From: Lewinellaceae bacterium
GTDB lineage: Bacteria; Bacteroidota; Bacteroidia; Chitinophagales; Saprospiraceae
Assembly: GCA_020636095.1 (NCBI GenBank)
Contig: JACJYN010000016.1
Coordinates: 6,622 to 70,621, forward strand
DNA length: 64,000 nucleotides
Reading direction: 5' to 3'
Part shown: piece after piece, positions 1 to 6,642 of the stretch
Position numbering within the stretch: the first letter of the stretch is position 1
Layout of the letters: each line of letters begins with the position of its first letter
Made by a program: the position numbers and the translations under genes
The notes under the pieces: generated by a model
Databases searched by the model: none
The model's input: only the letters and a program-made list of their open reading frames with translations
Told to the model about the DNA's origin: nothing

Positions 1-111
1 AACCAAAACCTTGGCTTCATTTGGTTGATGTTTGTAACCTATGGCTTAGCTACATTTTTAAGCCATATCTACATATTTATCAGGCTTTTCAAAAACCTTA
101 AAAAGAAATAA
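1..111 (+). CDS. C-terminal end of a membrane protein (5' truncated by window edge)
   Basis: The first 36 codons read in frame from base 1 to a TAA at 109-111. They encode a hydrophobic stretch (GFIWLMFVTYGLATFLSHIY) followed by a basic tail ending LKKK, as at the end of a last transmembrane helix. The next start codon (113) comes one base after the stop, so this gene and the broken hydrolase were probably one operon. The protein family cannot be identified from this much sequence. The surrounding DNA is AT-rich compared with the core of the window. Confidence 0.5.
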   Translation, partial: NQNLGFIWLMFVTYGLATFLSHIYIFIRLFKNLKKK

Positions 112-166
112 AATGAACAGAAAAATAGTAACAGTTATAATTCTTTTATTGACTACATTGCTATTA

Positions 167-492
167 GAGCGTGTTGGGGATTTACCCTTTGGCCTGCAAA
201 TGTGCATCTTTTGAACCTCATTTCGCCATTTTTTCGCCACGTAGCGATGCTATGCGGCTCAAAAATGGCTTCCTGAGAACCAAAATCTGCTCATTTTCGA
301 CATCAAAAGTAAGAGCATGTTTGGAGGTGGTCGTTTGGGCTGCAAATGACCGCTTCTGGAACCTCACCTCGCCATTTTTTCGCCCCATAGCACCACTATG
401 AAGCTCAAAAATAGCTTTGCGAGAACCCAAAATCGACCATTTTCGCTTCCAAAGCACCACCTCCAAACATGCTCTAAATCCCCAACACGCTC
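167..492. mobile_element. Palindromic MITE-like element A1 with TTA target duplication, containing nested copy A2
   Basis: The ends are inverted repeats GAGCGTGTTGGGGATTT and AAATCCCCAACACGCTC. The element is flanked by TTA at 164-166 and 493-495, and excision rejoins the hydrolase frame exactly. It contains a second related element at 313-474. Without that and one TAA copy, this element is 161 bp, the same length as the copy at 1087-1247. No transposase is encoded. A 3-bp TNA duplication and ends beginning GAG recall the IS1031 group of the IS5 family, so an IS5-type enzyme may have moved it (inference). Confidence 0.85.
313..474. mobile_element. Nested palindromic MITE-like element A2 with TAA target duplication
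   Basis: A 162-bp element with inverted ends GAGCATGTTTGGAGGTGG and CCACCTCCAAACATGCTC lies inside element A1. It is flanked by TAA at 310-312 and 475-477. Its ends resemble those of A1, and its interior shares the core motifs with the other copies (a CCATTTTTTCGCCCC stretch and a GAGAACCCAAAATCG stretch). The nesting shows two rounds of transposition, A1 first and A2 later. Confidence 0.85.
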
Positions 493-928
493 TTAGAAAA
501 TGTAAAGGCTCAAGACGTATATGTAGGAAAAAACACAAAGGTTGAAAAAGATATTTCAGCAGATTTTCCTTTTGAATCCCAGTTTATCAACATAGGTAAA
601 GACACCATTCATTATATAGAATCAGGCGAAGGCGACCCTATATTATTACTTCACGGATTACCTGCAAATGCATATCTATGGCGTAATGTCATTCCTAACA
701 TTGACAGTAATAAGAAAGTAATCGCACTCGATTTTTTAGGTTTTGGTAAATCTAGTTTTCCAAAAGACCGAAACGTATCTGTTGAAGTGCAGTACAAAAT
801 GCTGACTGATTTTATAGAAGCCAAACAACTAAAAAATGTGCTGAAGAACCATCAGAATGAATGATTTACATTTTATAAAAGGGCCTGAGAAAATGAATCC
901 TCAAGCCCATTAAAATCGAAAATAAACA

Positions 929-1419
929 TTAAAATCTATTGTTCTTTTCCCGAAAATAGTAGTGAGTCCATAGGCCCATGCCCTGATTGATTTGTACTCC
1001 CCAGCCCATATTTTTGTTCCGGGAATCAATTTCAATAAAAGCATCCGGATATTTTATTTGAGCTATAAAAGCCAGCCCAAATGTAAGAGCGTGTTGGGAT
1101 TTTGTTTTTGATGCCGAAAATGGCCAGATTTGGGTTCTCACGAAGTTATTTTTGAGCTTCGTAGCAGGGCTACGGGGCGAAAAAATAGCGAAGTGAGGTT
1201 CCATAGATGGCTATTTGCAGGCCAAAGGATAAAATCCCAACACGCTCTAAAATGTTCACTCTTTTTTGGAGACCAGCCAAAATGACCACCTAGGCCACCC
1301 ATAATAAATGGTAAAGGATCTGCTTCTACAAGGAATTCATGACTGTCTTTCTCTTGAGCATGCAAGTCTATGATTCCGATCAGTAATAAAGTCCAAATTA
1401 GGAAAACTGAATTTCTCAT
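929..1419 (-). pseudogene. Truncated paralog of the adjacent surface protein, interrupted by a MITE
   Basis: The leftward frame starts at 1419 with a signal peptide (MRNSVFLIWTLLLIGIIDLHAQ) and reads to SPKKSEHF, where the element at 1087-1247 is inserted. Removing the element and one TAA restores the frame as SEHFTFGLAFIAQIKYPDAF. This aligns with the intact neighbour at 1431-2030, for example NMGWGVQINQGMGLWTHYYF against DKGWQVRINNAIGIFGEHHF. The frame then ends at NNRF, roughly 85 residues before the end of the neighbour. The gene therefore arose by tandem duplication, then lost its C-terminus and gained an insertion. The ancestral function is unknown beyond an exported beta-rich protein. 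Confidence 0.8.
1087..1247. mobile_element. Palindromic MITE-like element A3 with TAA target duplication
   Basis: A 161-bp element with inverted ends GAGCGTGTTGGGAT and ATCCCAACACGCTC, flanked by TAA at 1084-1086 and 1248-1250. It interrupts a small exported-protein gene, and deleting it restores that frame. The interior contains a GATTTGGGTTCTCA motif and a GAAGTGAGGTTCCA motif shared with the copies at 167-492 and 36722-36928. Confidence 0.85.
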
Positions 1420-1430
1420 CTTGATTAATT

Positions 1431-2030
1431 TTAAAACGTATACCCCACATGTAAAGTAGCAAAAACAGATATTGGTGAAATGTCATATTCATTACCCCCT
1501 AGTACATTTTCACCACTTATTTTGGATGTGTACCCAACACCTCCCCATGCTTTAAAATAAAGTGGGAATTTAAATGGTTGCAGGGTGTAACCTCCGTAAC
1601 CCATTATTAATCCGTTGGTAAACTTCTCATTTCCACTTTGATTGTCATTTTCAATTAAAAACTGCTGCGCACTAATCTGAGAACCAACAAAAAATCCTTT
1701 ATTAACTTCGGAAAAATGATGTTCTCCGAAAATTCCAATAGCGTTGTTAATGCGCACCTGCCAACCTTTGTCGGCATTATTGCTGTTCATGTCCACAAAA
1801 AATGCGGGCATATCCATGGCATAAATACCAACTCCATATAAAAGATGATTGCATGACTTCGGTTGAATTCTCAAATGAGCCGAATATCCTTTAAATGCAA
1901 ATGTTGCAGGGTCGATTTCAATAGAAAATTTGGTTTTTCTATCGGTACGATCTGTGCTTTGGGCTGTAGCTTTATAATTTGACATCCCAAAAATTACTAC
2001 GAATGCTAAAAAACTGATTTTTGTTTTCAT
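1431..2030 (-). CDS. Exported beta-rich surface protein of unknown function
   Basis: I chose the start at 2030, which gives a clean signal peptide (MKTKISFLAFVVIFGMSNYKATAQ) and 199 residues. An upstream in-frame ATG at 2057 would add nine unlikely residues. The mature protein has alternating hydrophobic residues, many Gly and aromatic residues, and ends VFATLHVGYTF. A terminal aromatic preceded by a beta strand is typical of outer-membrane beta barrels, so a small OmpW-like barrel is possible. It is the last gene of a leftward group after an Rrf2 regulator and a methyltransferase. A broken paralog lies downstream at 929-1419. I cannot name a function. Confidence 0.7.
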   Translation of the reverse strand: MKTKISFLAFVVIFGMSNYKATAQSTDRTDRKTKFSIEIDPATFAFKGYSAHLRIQPKSCNHLLYGVGIYAMDMPAFFVDMNSNNADKGWQVRINNAIGIFGEHHFSEVNKGFFVGSQISAQQFLIENDNQSGNEKFTNGLIMGYGGYTLQPFKFPLYFKAWGGVGYTSKISGENVLGGNEYDISPISVFATLHVGYTF

Positions 2031-2090
2031 AAAAATTAAATTTAAATTGTTAAACATGATATTTCGTATATTTAGATAATGATAAAAAAA

Positions 2091-2717
2091 TCATATTCTT
2101 TCAACTATTTCTAATAAGCCAAAGCCATCGAATACGATTCTTCTGCTGTAAATCAGGTTTTTATCTTTACAGAAATCTTGGATACGTCCTTGGGCATTAT
2201 ATTTTCTTGCAGTTTGCCTTGTCAGCATGTACCATAGTGCAAAACTCATGTTGTTCTTTTTTGAAAACTTCCGAAAAAAATCTTTAATGAATCCCTTTCC
2301 GGTTGGAGATAGAATAATTATTCTTCCTTCATCATTCAATACATCTAATGACTGATTGAGTAAAAAATTCTGATCATCAACACTCAGATTAAACAAAACG
2401 TTACAGATACATATTTCATCGAAGCCAGCATTTTGAAATGGAAAAGCTACTCCCGAAGTGACTTGAACTAAAGAAACTGCCAATCCTTCTAATTTTTTTT
2501 CTGCTTCGGCTAACATTGATGCACTTGTATCAATTCCGGTGCAATCCGAATTTTTTCCATTTATTAATAACTGAAGTAATTTACCAGTACCTGTTCCGAT
2601 ATCTAGCACTTTACTGAATGGAGGAATCTGTGAGACAACTGGTTCTAAGAATTCAACATACCAGGGTGCTTCTTGTACACTGGAAAAGAAACTGCTAAAG
2701 CTTATATTTATTTTCAT
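2091..2717 (-). CDS. Class I SAM-dependent methyltransferase
   Basis: A 208-residue protein with a Rossmann methyltransferase core. Motif I is VLDIGTGTGKLLQLL (about residues 38-52), the acidic end of strand 2 is DCTGIDTSASMLAEAEKKL, and motif IV is FDEICICNVLFNLS. This is the UbiE/Methyltransf_11-type fold, which moves a methyl group from S-adenosylmethionine to a small acceptor. The acceptor cannot be told from sequence. No signal peptide is present, so it is cytoplasmic. It lies 34 bp downstream of the Rrf2 regulator gene and 60 bp upstream of an exported protein, all leftward, so regulation by that Rrf2 protein is a reasonable inference. Confidence 0.85.
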   Translation of the reverse strand: MKINISFSSFFSSVQEAPWYVEFLEPVVSQIPPFSKVLDIGTGTGKLLQLLINGKNSDCTGIDTSASMLAEAEKKLEGLAVSLVQVTSGVAFPFQNAGFDEICICNVLFNLSVDDQNFLLNQSLDVLNDEGRIIILSPTGKGFIKDFFRKFSKKNNMSFALWYMLTRQTARKYNAQGRIQDFCKDKNLIYSRRIVFDGFGLLEIVERI

Positions 2718-2751
2718 TATATATCGTTTATTTAGTTAAAAGTAAAAAAAA

Positions 2752-3177
2752 TTAACTCATCTCATCAAGGATTTGAGCTATTGTCTTTTTACTTAGCTCA
2801 TCTTTCATTTTATTTTCAGCCGCACCAAACAAGTTTAACAACGAAATCTGAGCTTTATCCGGTCTTTGTCCTTTAGCTTTAATACCAAAAGTAGTATTGA
2901 AGAGAGACTTACCCTTTTCGACCGCGTTTAGAATTTCGAGAACATTAATATTTGATGGATCCTTGATTAAACGGATACCACCAAATCTACCTTCCTTCGT
3001 TTCGATTATACCTTCAGCAGTTAGGCTCTGAAGAATCTTAACCAAAGTTGGCTTAGGAATATTCAGTATTTCTGACAATGAAGCTGTAGACAAAAACTCA
3101 AATTGATTTTGTCTGGTCTTGTCTGAGATAAATATGACAACCAAAATAGCTTTTGAAAATGACAACGAATAACTCAT
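2752..3177 (-). CDS. Rrf2 family transcriptional regulator without Fe-S cysteines
   Basis: A 141-residue winged-helix protein. The DNA-binding part is at the N-terminus (TASLSEILNIPKPTLVKILQSLTAEGIIETKEGRFGG), followed by the Rrf2 dimerisation helix (DPSNINVLEILNAVE). The three cysteines that hold the Fe-S cluster in IscR and NsrR are absent; the protein has no cysteine in that region. It is therefore more like the cluster-free Rrf2 proteins (YwnA type). It is the first gene of a leftward operon with the methyltransferase and an exported protein, and probably controls that operon through the AT-rich upstream DNA at 3178-3275, as is common for the family. Confidence 0.85.
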   Translation of the reverse strand: MSYSLSFSKAILVVIFISDKTRQNQFEFLSTASLSEILNIPKPTLVKILQSLTAEGIIETKEGRFGGIRLIKDPSNINVLEILNAVEKGKSLFNTTFGIKAKGQRPDKAQISLLNLFGAAENKMKDELSKKTIAQILDEMS

Positions 3178-3392
3178 ACTGCATATATTTTATATATAGA
3201 ATGCAAATTAAAATCAAATTTGTTCAACAACCAAATAATTTTTACTTTTTTTTTATTTTGATGATAAAAGTGCCTATTCCGGCCTAGCTGATCCCTGTAT
3301 TCCGGTCCATTGCCCCCCTTGTTGATAACTTTCCCTATTTGCTGAGGCATGGGGTGTTGGTAAGTTGATTACGAAGATAGTTGATTTGTCGT

Positions 3393-4118
3393 TTACCCTT
3401 GAGGCGGACGCTGTTTTCTGAGGCTTTCTCCTCTAAGTTCTACGCGATGAGCCCGATGTACGAGCCGATCCAGGATAGCATCGGCGATGGTGGGTTCGTC
3501 GAAGTATTCATGCCATTTGGCGACTGGTAGCTGGGAGCAGATCAGGGTGGCACTCTGTTCGTAGCGGTCCTCCAGGATTTGGAGCAGCAGCAGTTTCACT
3601 TTGTGGGTGATGGGCTGCAGTGCGAAGTCGTCCAGAATGATGAGCCGGGCTTTTTTGAGTCGGTTGAGCCACTTGATGACGGAGCCTTCGGCTTGGGCCA
3701 CGGCGATCTGTTCACACAGCCGGTTCATATTGAAGTAAAGGGTGCGTAAGCCCAGTGCGCAGGCGTGGTGTCCGATGGCGCAAGCCAGAAAGGATTTTCC
3801 GCTGCCCGTCGATCCGGTGAGCAGGAGGTTTTCGCCTCTTTCGATCCAGGCCCGATCACTGAGTTGAGCGAGTTGGGCTTGGGATAGATGGCGGTGTTCA
3901 GAACATTGTACATCCTGGATGTTAGCCTGGTAGCGCAGTTTGCTGAGTCGGGTGTACATGTTCATTCGCTTGATTTCGGCATCCATGAGCCGGGCGATGA
4001 GTTCATCCCCCTGGAGTTGTTCGTTAACGGGCAGTTCGAGGACGGCCTGATAAGCATCGGCCATGCCGGTGAGTTTCAGCTGTCGCATCAGGTCTAAGGA
4101 AGCGTTGGTCATGATCAT
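3393..4118 (-). CDS. istB: IstB, IS21 helper ATPase
   Basis: A 241-residue AAA+ protein that assists the IstA transposase in target selection and strand transfer. The N-terminal region (MTNASLDLMRQLKLTGMADAY) is typical of IstB. Walker A is LLTGSTGSGKSFLACAIGHH (about residues 100-119), and Walker B is ARLIILDDFALQPI. The length is normal for the family and the frame is intact, unlike the adjacent istA. The gene starts 20 bp downstream of the istA stop. Because istA lacks part of its catalytic domain, this intact istB is probably a surviving passenger. Confidence 0.93.
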   Translation of the reverse strand: MIMTNASLDLMRQLKLTGMADAYQAVLELPVNEQLQGDELIARLMDAEIKRMNMYTRLSKLRYQANIQDVQCSEHRHLSQAQLAQLSDRAWIERGENLLLTGSTGSGKSFLACAIGHHACALGLRTLYFNMNRLCEQIAVAQAEGSVIKWLNRLKKARLIILDDFALQPITHKVKLLLLQILEDRYEQSATLICSQLPVAKWHEYFDEPTIADAILDRLVHRAHRVELRGESLRKQRPPQG

Positions 4119-4138
4119 TGATTTTGGTGAAGTAAACG

Positions 4139-5071
4139 TTATTGATAAGCCTCGGGACCACGGATGTTGTCGTGCTCCGGAGGACGAAAGACATCGAGTT
4201 GCCGGGGCTGCTGATCAAGCCCGCGTTCGAGGATATTCTTGAGCATGGTGTAGGAGGCCTTCGTCGCTCCCCGACAGCGTAGTGCCGCATTTTCCAGTCT
4301 TTGCGGCGTGTATTTTTTGGCCAGACTCAGGATGCCTCGACAAGACCGATAACTTTGCGTTTCACATAGGACTTGAGATTATCCGACAAAATGGCCTGCG
4401 GAACACCACCAAAATATAGCAACGCTTCGTTGATGCCGTGGATAAAATCCAGCACCTTCTGCGAAGGCAAAGCAATGGCAAAAGTGTAGTGACTATGCGG
4501 CAAAACGGCAACCAACACTTCACAGGAATGGAGCTGGCCGGTATGCCGATCTACCCACGATAGGGTCTTGCCGGCAAAATCCAGGTACATCATCTGGCCC
4601 GGCACGTGCGATAAGGCCATCGTCAGATCCCGACGCTCTACATAACGGCGCAGGCGCTCACAAAACTGGCTGTAGCCATAGCCATCGGGATGTGCCTGTC
4701 GGTATTCCCGCCACAATAACTGTCGGGTGACGCCCACTCGTCTGAGTTCCCTGGTCCAATGTTCAATGTTCCAGCTGTGCATTAAAGACGGCCTCGAGGG
4801 TGAACTCCTCTTTGTCGTTAGCCGAATACAAGCGGTCATGCAGTTCTTCATCGCTGGCTAAAAGAGCTTGCTCGACACCACCGAAAATCGCCCGTGCACG
4901 ACGAACATATCCCTTGACGGTATTCTTCGAGACCTGCAAGCGCCTGGCTGTAGGCTTGTAAAAACCGCAGCGCTGATAGGTCTGTAAAATGAGGCGTATC
5001 TCATCCATGCGTTTGGCTTTATGCTTCATCCAGTTGGCTTTTGCCAACAGGTTAAGTACTAAAACCAACAC
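4139..5071 (-). pseudogene. istA: IstA transposase of IS21, frameshifted and internally deleted
   Basis: Pieces of IstA lie in three segments. The N-terminal helix-turn-helix (MDEIRLILQTYQRCGFYKPT) is in one frame. The next frame holds the first part of the DDE integrase core, with MYLDFAGK giving the first Asp and AILSDNLKSYVKR the second. After a break near 4330 comes the C-terminus (GILSLAKKYTPQRLENAALR to GPEAYQ). About 150 residues between the second Asp and the C-terminus, including the catalytic Glu, are absent. Normal IstA is around 500 residues. The element is therefore catalytically dead unless a related copy supplies IstA. Confidence 0.85.
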
Positions 5072-5157
5072 TTGTCACACCTCAAAAAACAGGGGGTCAA
5101 TGAGCCGGAACGCCTGCCTGCCAAGCGAGCTTGCCGATCAGGCAGGTTATTAACATT

Positions 5158-5356
5158 CTAGTGCGCCGGGAACGAAGTTGTTGGTCAATAATTTGAGGCT
5201 GTTTTGCGGCCGGCTCGTCGCCAAAGGCTATGGCCGGCGGAGACAGGCAAGGCGCGACGACCGACCATAGCCTAAGCTACGGAAGGAAGGAGCAACGCAG
5301 CATGGCCGTAAAAGAGCCCAAAGAATTGGTTAAGAATTTCGTTCCCGGCGCACTAG
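5158..5356. repeat. 199-bp element with perfect 19-bp inverted ends, inserted in an IS1182-like relic
   Basis: The ends CTAGTGCGCCGGGAACGAA (5158-5176) and TTCGTTCCCGGCGCACTAG (5338-5356) are a perfect inverted pair. The interior contains a short hairpin related to those at 8107-8140 and 10529-10570. The transposase-like reading begins immediately beside the right end. No transposase lies inside. A clear target duplication is not visible, so it may be a MITE or a miniature IS derivative. Confidence 0.7.
5215..5245. repeat. Short hairpin repeat C1 (GTCGCC-ATAGGCTATGGC type)
   Basis: The segment contains GTCGCCAAAGGCTATGGCC followed by GGCGGAGAC. It resembles the hairpins at 8107-8140 and 10529-10570. 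Each has a GTCGCC/GGCGAC-like outer arm and a CCATAGG/CTATGG-like inner arm. It looks like a REP-type small palindrome. Confidence 0.55.
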
Positions 5357-5712
5357 AGCAGAGCGAAGAGCGGCAGATATCAACAACGGACAAGGATGCG
5401 CGTGCGCTGCCATTGCATATAGGCATAGTAGAGGTGGGCTACAACATCTTCGGCGCCTTAAAGCTGGGGGTACTCCTACACGCTGCTGAAGGGCAAAGAG
5501 AAGGTGCCCGGGGAGTTCGCGCTGATCTTCACGAGCTATGCCGAAGGCATGCCATGTGGCACAACCTTAGGAGAGTTCTGTCCATTATTGGCGTAAGGGC
5601 CTTGTTGGAGAGGCTGGGGAGGCTGTTTTTTGGCTTTTTACAGCTCCGGGCCGCCAGGGTTGCGCCTGAGCGCATTGAAAAATGGTTGGCTATACAGCAC
5701 TCCAGGATGTAG
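5350..5712 (+). pseudogene. IS1182-like transposase remnant
   Basis: The frame encodes LEQSEERQISTTDKDARALP then IVEVGYNI, the conserved middle of IS1182-type DDE transposases. It then jumps directly to IFGALK, part of the C-terminal IFGTIKRGWGY region, so the stretch between is deleted. A one-base shift then gives WGYSYTLLKGKEKVPGEFAL, and a further shift gives HNLRRVLSIIGVRALLERLG, the usual C-terminus. The remnant therefore has at least one large deletion and two small frameshifts. The 5' part is cut off by the inverted-repeat element ending at 5356. Family assignment rests on these motifs only. Confidence 0.65.
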
Positions 5713-6092
5713 CAGGGCGGCGTGATAGGAATTTTGTAAATTGGACGGTGGGTTTTTTCACAGTCTGCCGTTGGGCGCACTCCATTTGGGAATAAGAATT
5801 TGAAAGCCAATGGATTAAAATTAAGCCTGCCTTTGAAAATCGTGAAGAATTGGTTTTTGGAACCCGAGTTTTGTTTGTTACGGTCAATTGATTGTATAGC
5901 CCAATTAGGCAGGCAAAAAATGGAAAATAGATTTGTTTTATCGGGAATTCGTTGTCTCGAATAATTGAGGTCCTTAACAATTACCGCTCCCTGTCGTCGA
6001 AAAAAGAAATTGAATTTTCAGAAATGAGGTTACATTCAGGGCCTCAATACAGGAAATTAAGGATTGAGTAAACGATGTACTAATAGTTCATT
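5713..6092. other. Non-coding stretch with no supported gene
   Basis: This 380-bp stretch lies between the IS1182-like relic and a short zinc-ribbon fragment. Possible reading frames here are short and show neither a domain nor plausible composition. It becomes AT-rich from about 5800 on. I see no RNA gene or clear promoter. Confidence 0.4.
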
Positions 6093-6185
6093 ATGAAAAA
6101 ATGTCCTAATTGTGATAAATCACTTTTTAAATATTTTGCTCAAACGACTCTAGTTGAACAAAACCATCCTGTTTCCTGCCCATAA
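6093..6185 (+). pseudogene. Tiny zinc-ribbon-like fragment truncated at an IS91 unit
   Basis: A 30-codon frame (MKKCPNCDKSLFKYFAQTTL to SCP) begins with a CPNC knuckle and has a second cysteine near its end. It stops at 6183-6185, exactly where the left-end motif of the recombinase/IS91 unit begins (GATTCTGTTTTTCA). It may be the start of a gene cut off by that unit, or a chance frame. No function is assigned. Confidence 0.3.
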
Positions 6186-6258
6186 GATTCTGTTTTTCAG
6201 TGTATTGTGACTGGTTTTCTCTTAAATTTGGCGGTATTGTATCACCAAATCAAGAGAA

Positions 6259-6642
6259 ATGAGCACACACACAGACCACCTTCAGAAGTTACAAGATTGG
6301 ATGGAGCTGCGCAACTACTACCGGGCATACCGGCCGGAAGCGTACCTGTTCAACGGCAAGTACCGGGGCAGCCGGTGGGCCAACCGCTCGGCGCAACATT
6401 CCCTGGAGCAGGCGCGGCAGGCTGCGGGAATAGAACGCAACGTATCGCCGCATGTCCTGCGGCATTGCTATGCCACACACCACCTGGAGAATGGTACGAA
6501 TTTGGTATATTTGAAGGAGCAGTTAGGCCATAAACATTTAAAAACGACCGCCCGTTATATCCACTTATGTCAGTCATACCACAAACGAGTAGCCCACCCA
6601 GTTGCCAGCATGGAAATCACCTTCCGGCAGGAGGCCCGATAG
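6259..6642 (+). pseudogene. Tyrosine recombinase, internally deleted
   Basis: The frame starts MSTHTDHLQKLQDWMELRNY, like the N-terminal arm-binding/SAM-like region of phage-type integrases. It then passes straight to the C-terminal catalytic part: YRPEAYLFNGKYRG, then HVLRHCYATHHLENGTNLVY, LGHKHLKTTARYIHL. The H-x-L-R-H box and the nucleophile Tyr are present, but the first catalytic Arg and about 150 residues before it are missing. The frame is open, but the product cannot be an active recombinase. It ends at the start of the IS91 transposase, matching the layout of the second copy. Confidence 0.75.

Larger units (their letters stand above)
113..864 (+). pseudogene. Alpha/beta hydrolase (haloalkane dehalogenase-like), interrupted by a MITE and truncated
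   Basis: The ATG at 113 starts a signal peptide (MNRKIVTVIILLLTTLLL) that runs straight into an inserted palindromic element at 167-492. Removing the element and one TTA copy restores the frame: signal peptide, then ENVKAQDVYVG and an alpha/beta-hydrolase N-terminal domain. That domain has the HGLPANAYLWRN oxyanion-loop region and the strand IALDFLGFGKSSFP, and reaches FIEAKQLKNV. This order matches haloalkane dehalogenases and related exported hydrolases. About 10 codons later the frame stops at 862-864, before the nucleophile elbow, so the catalytic Ser/Asp, the cap domain and the C-terminus are missing. The gene is therefore doubly inactivated. The exact substrate class is not determinable. 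Confidence 0.8.
3276..5110 (-). mobile_element. IS21 family element, defective (istA deleted internally)
   Basis: The element carries istB and a broken istA in the usual order, read leftward. Its left end has two direct copies of an imperfect repeat (ATTCCGGCCTAGCTGATCCC at 3276-3295 and TATTCCGGTCCATTGCCCCC at 3298-3317). Its right end carries an inverted match (GGGGGTCAATGAGCCGGAA at 5092-5110). Multiple terminal repeats are typical of IS21. I could not define a target duplication, so the ends are approximate by about 10 bp. With the third catalytic acidic residue of IstA missing, it cannot move without help. Confidence 0.8.

Noticed and set aside
5690..5980. A leftward 96-codon frame beside the IS1182-like relic.
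   Set aside because: It has no domain, odd composition and no conserved neighbour; treated as non-coding.
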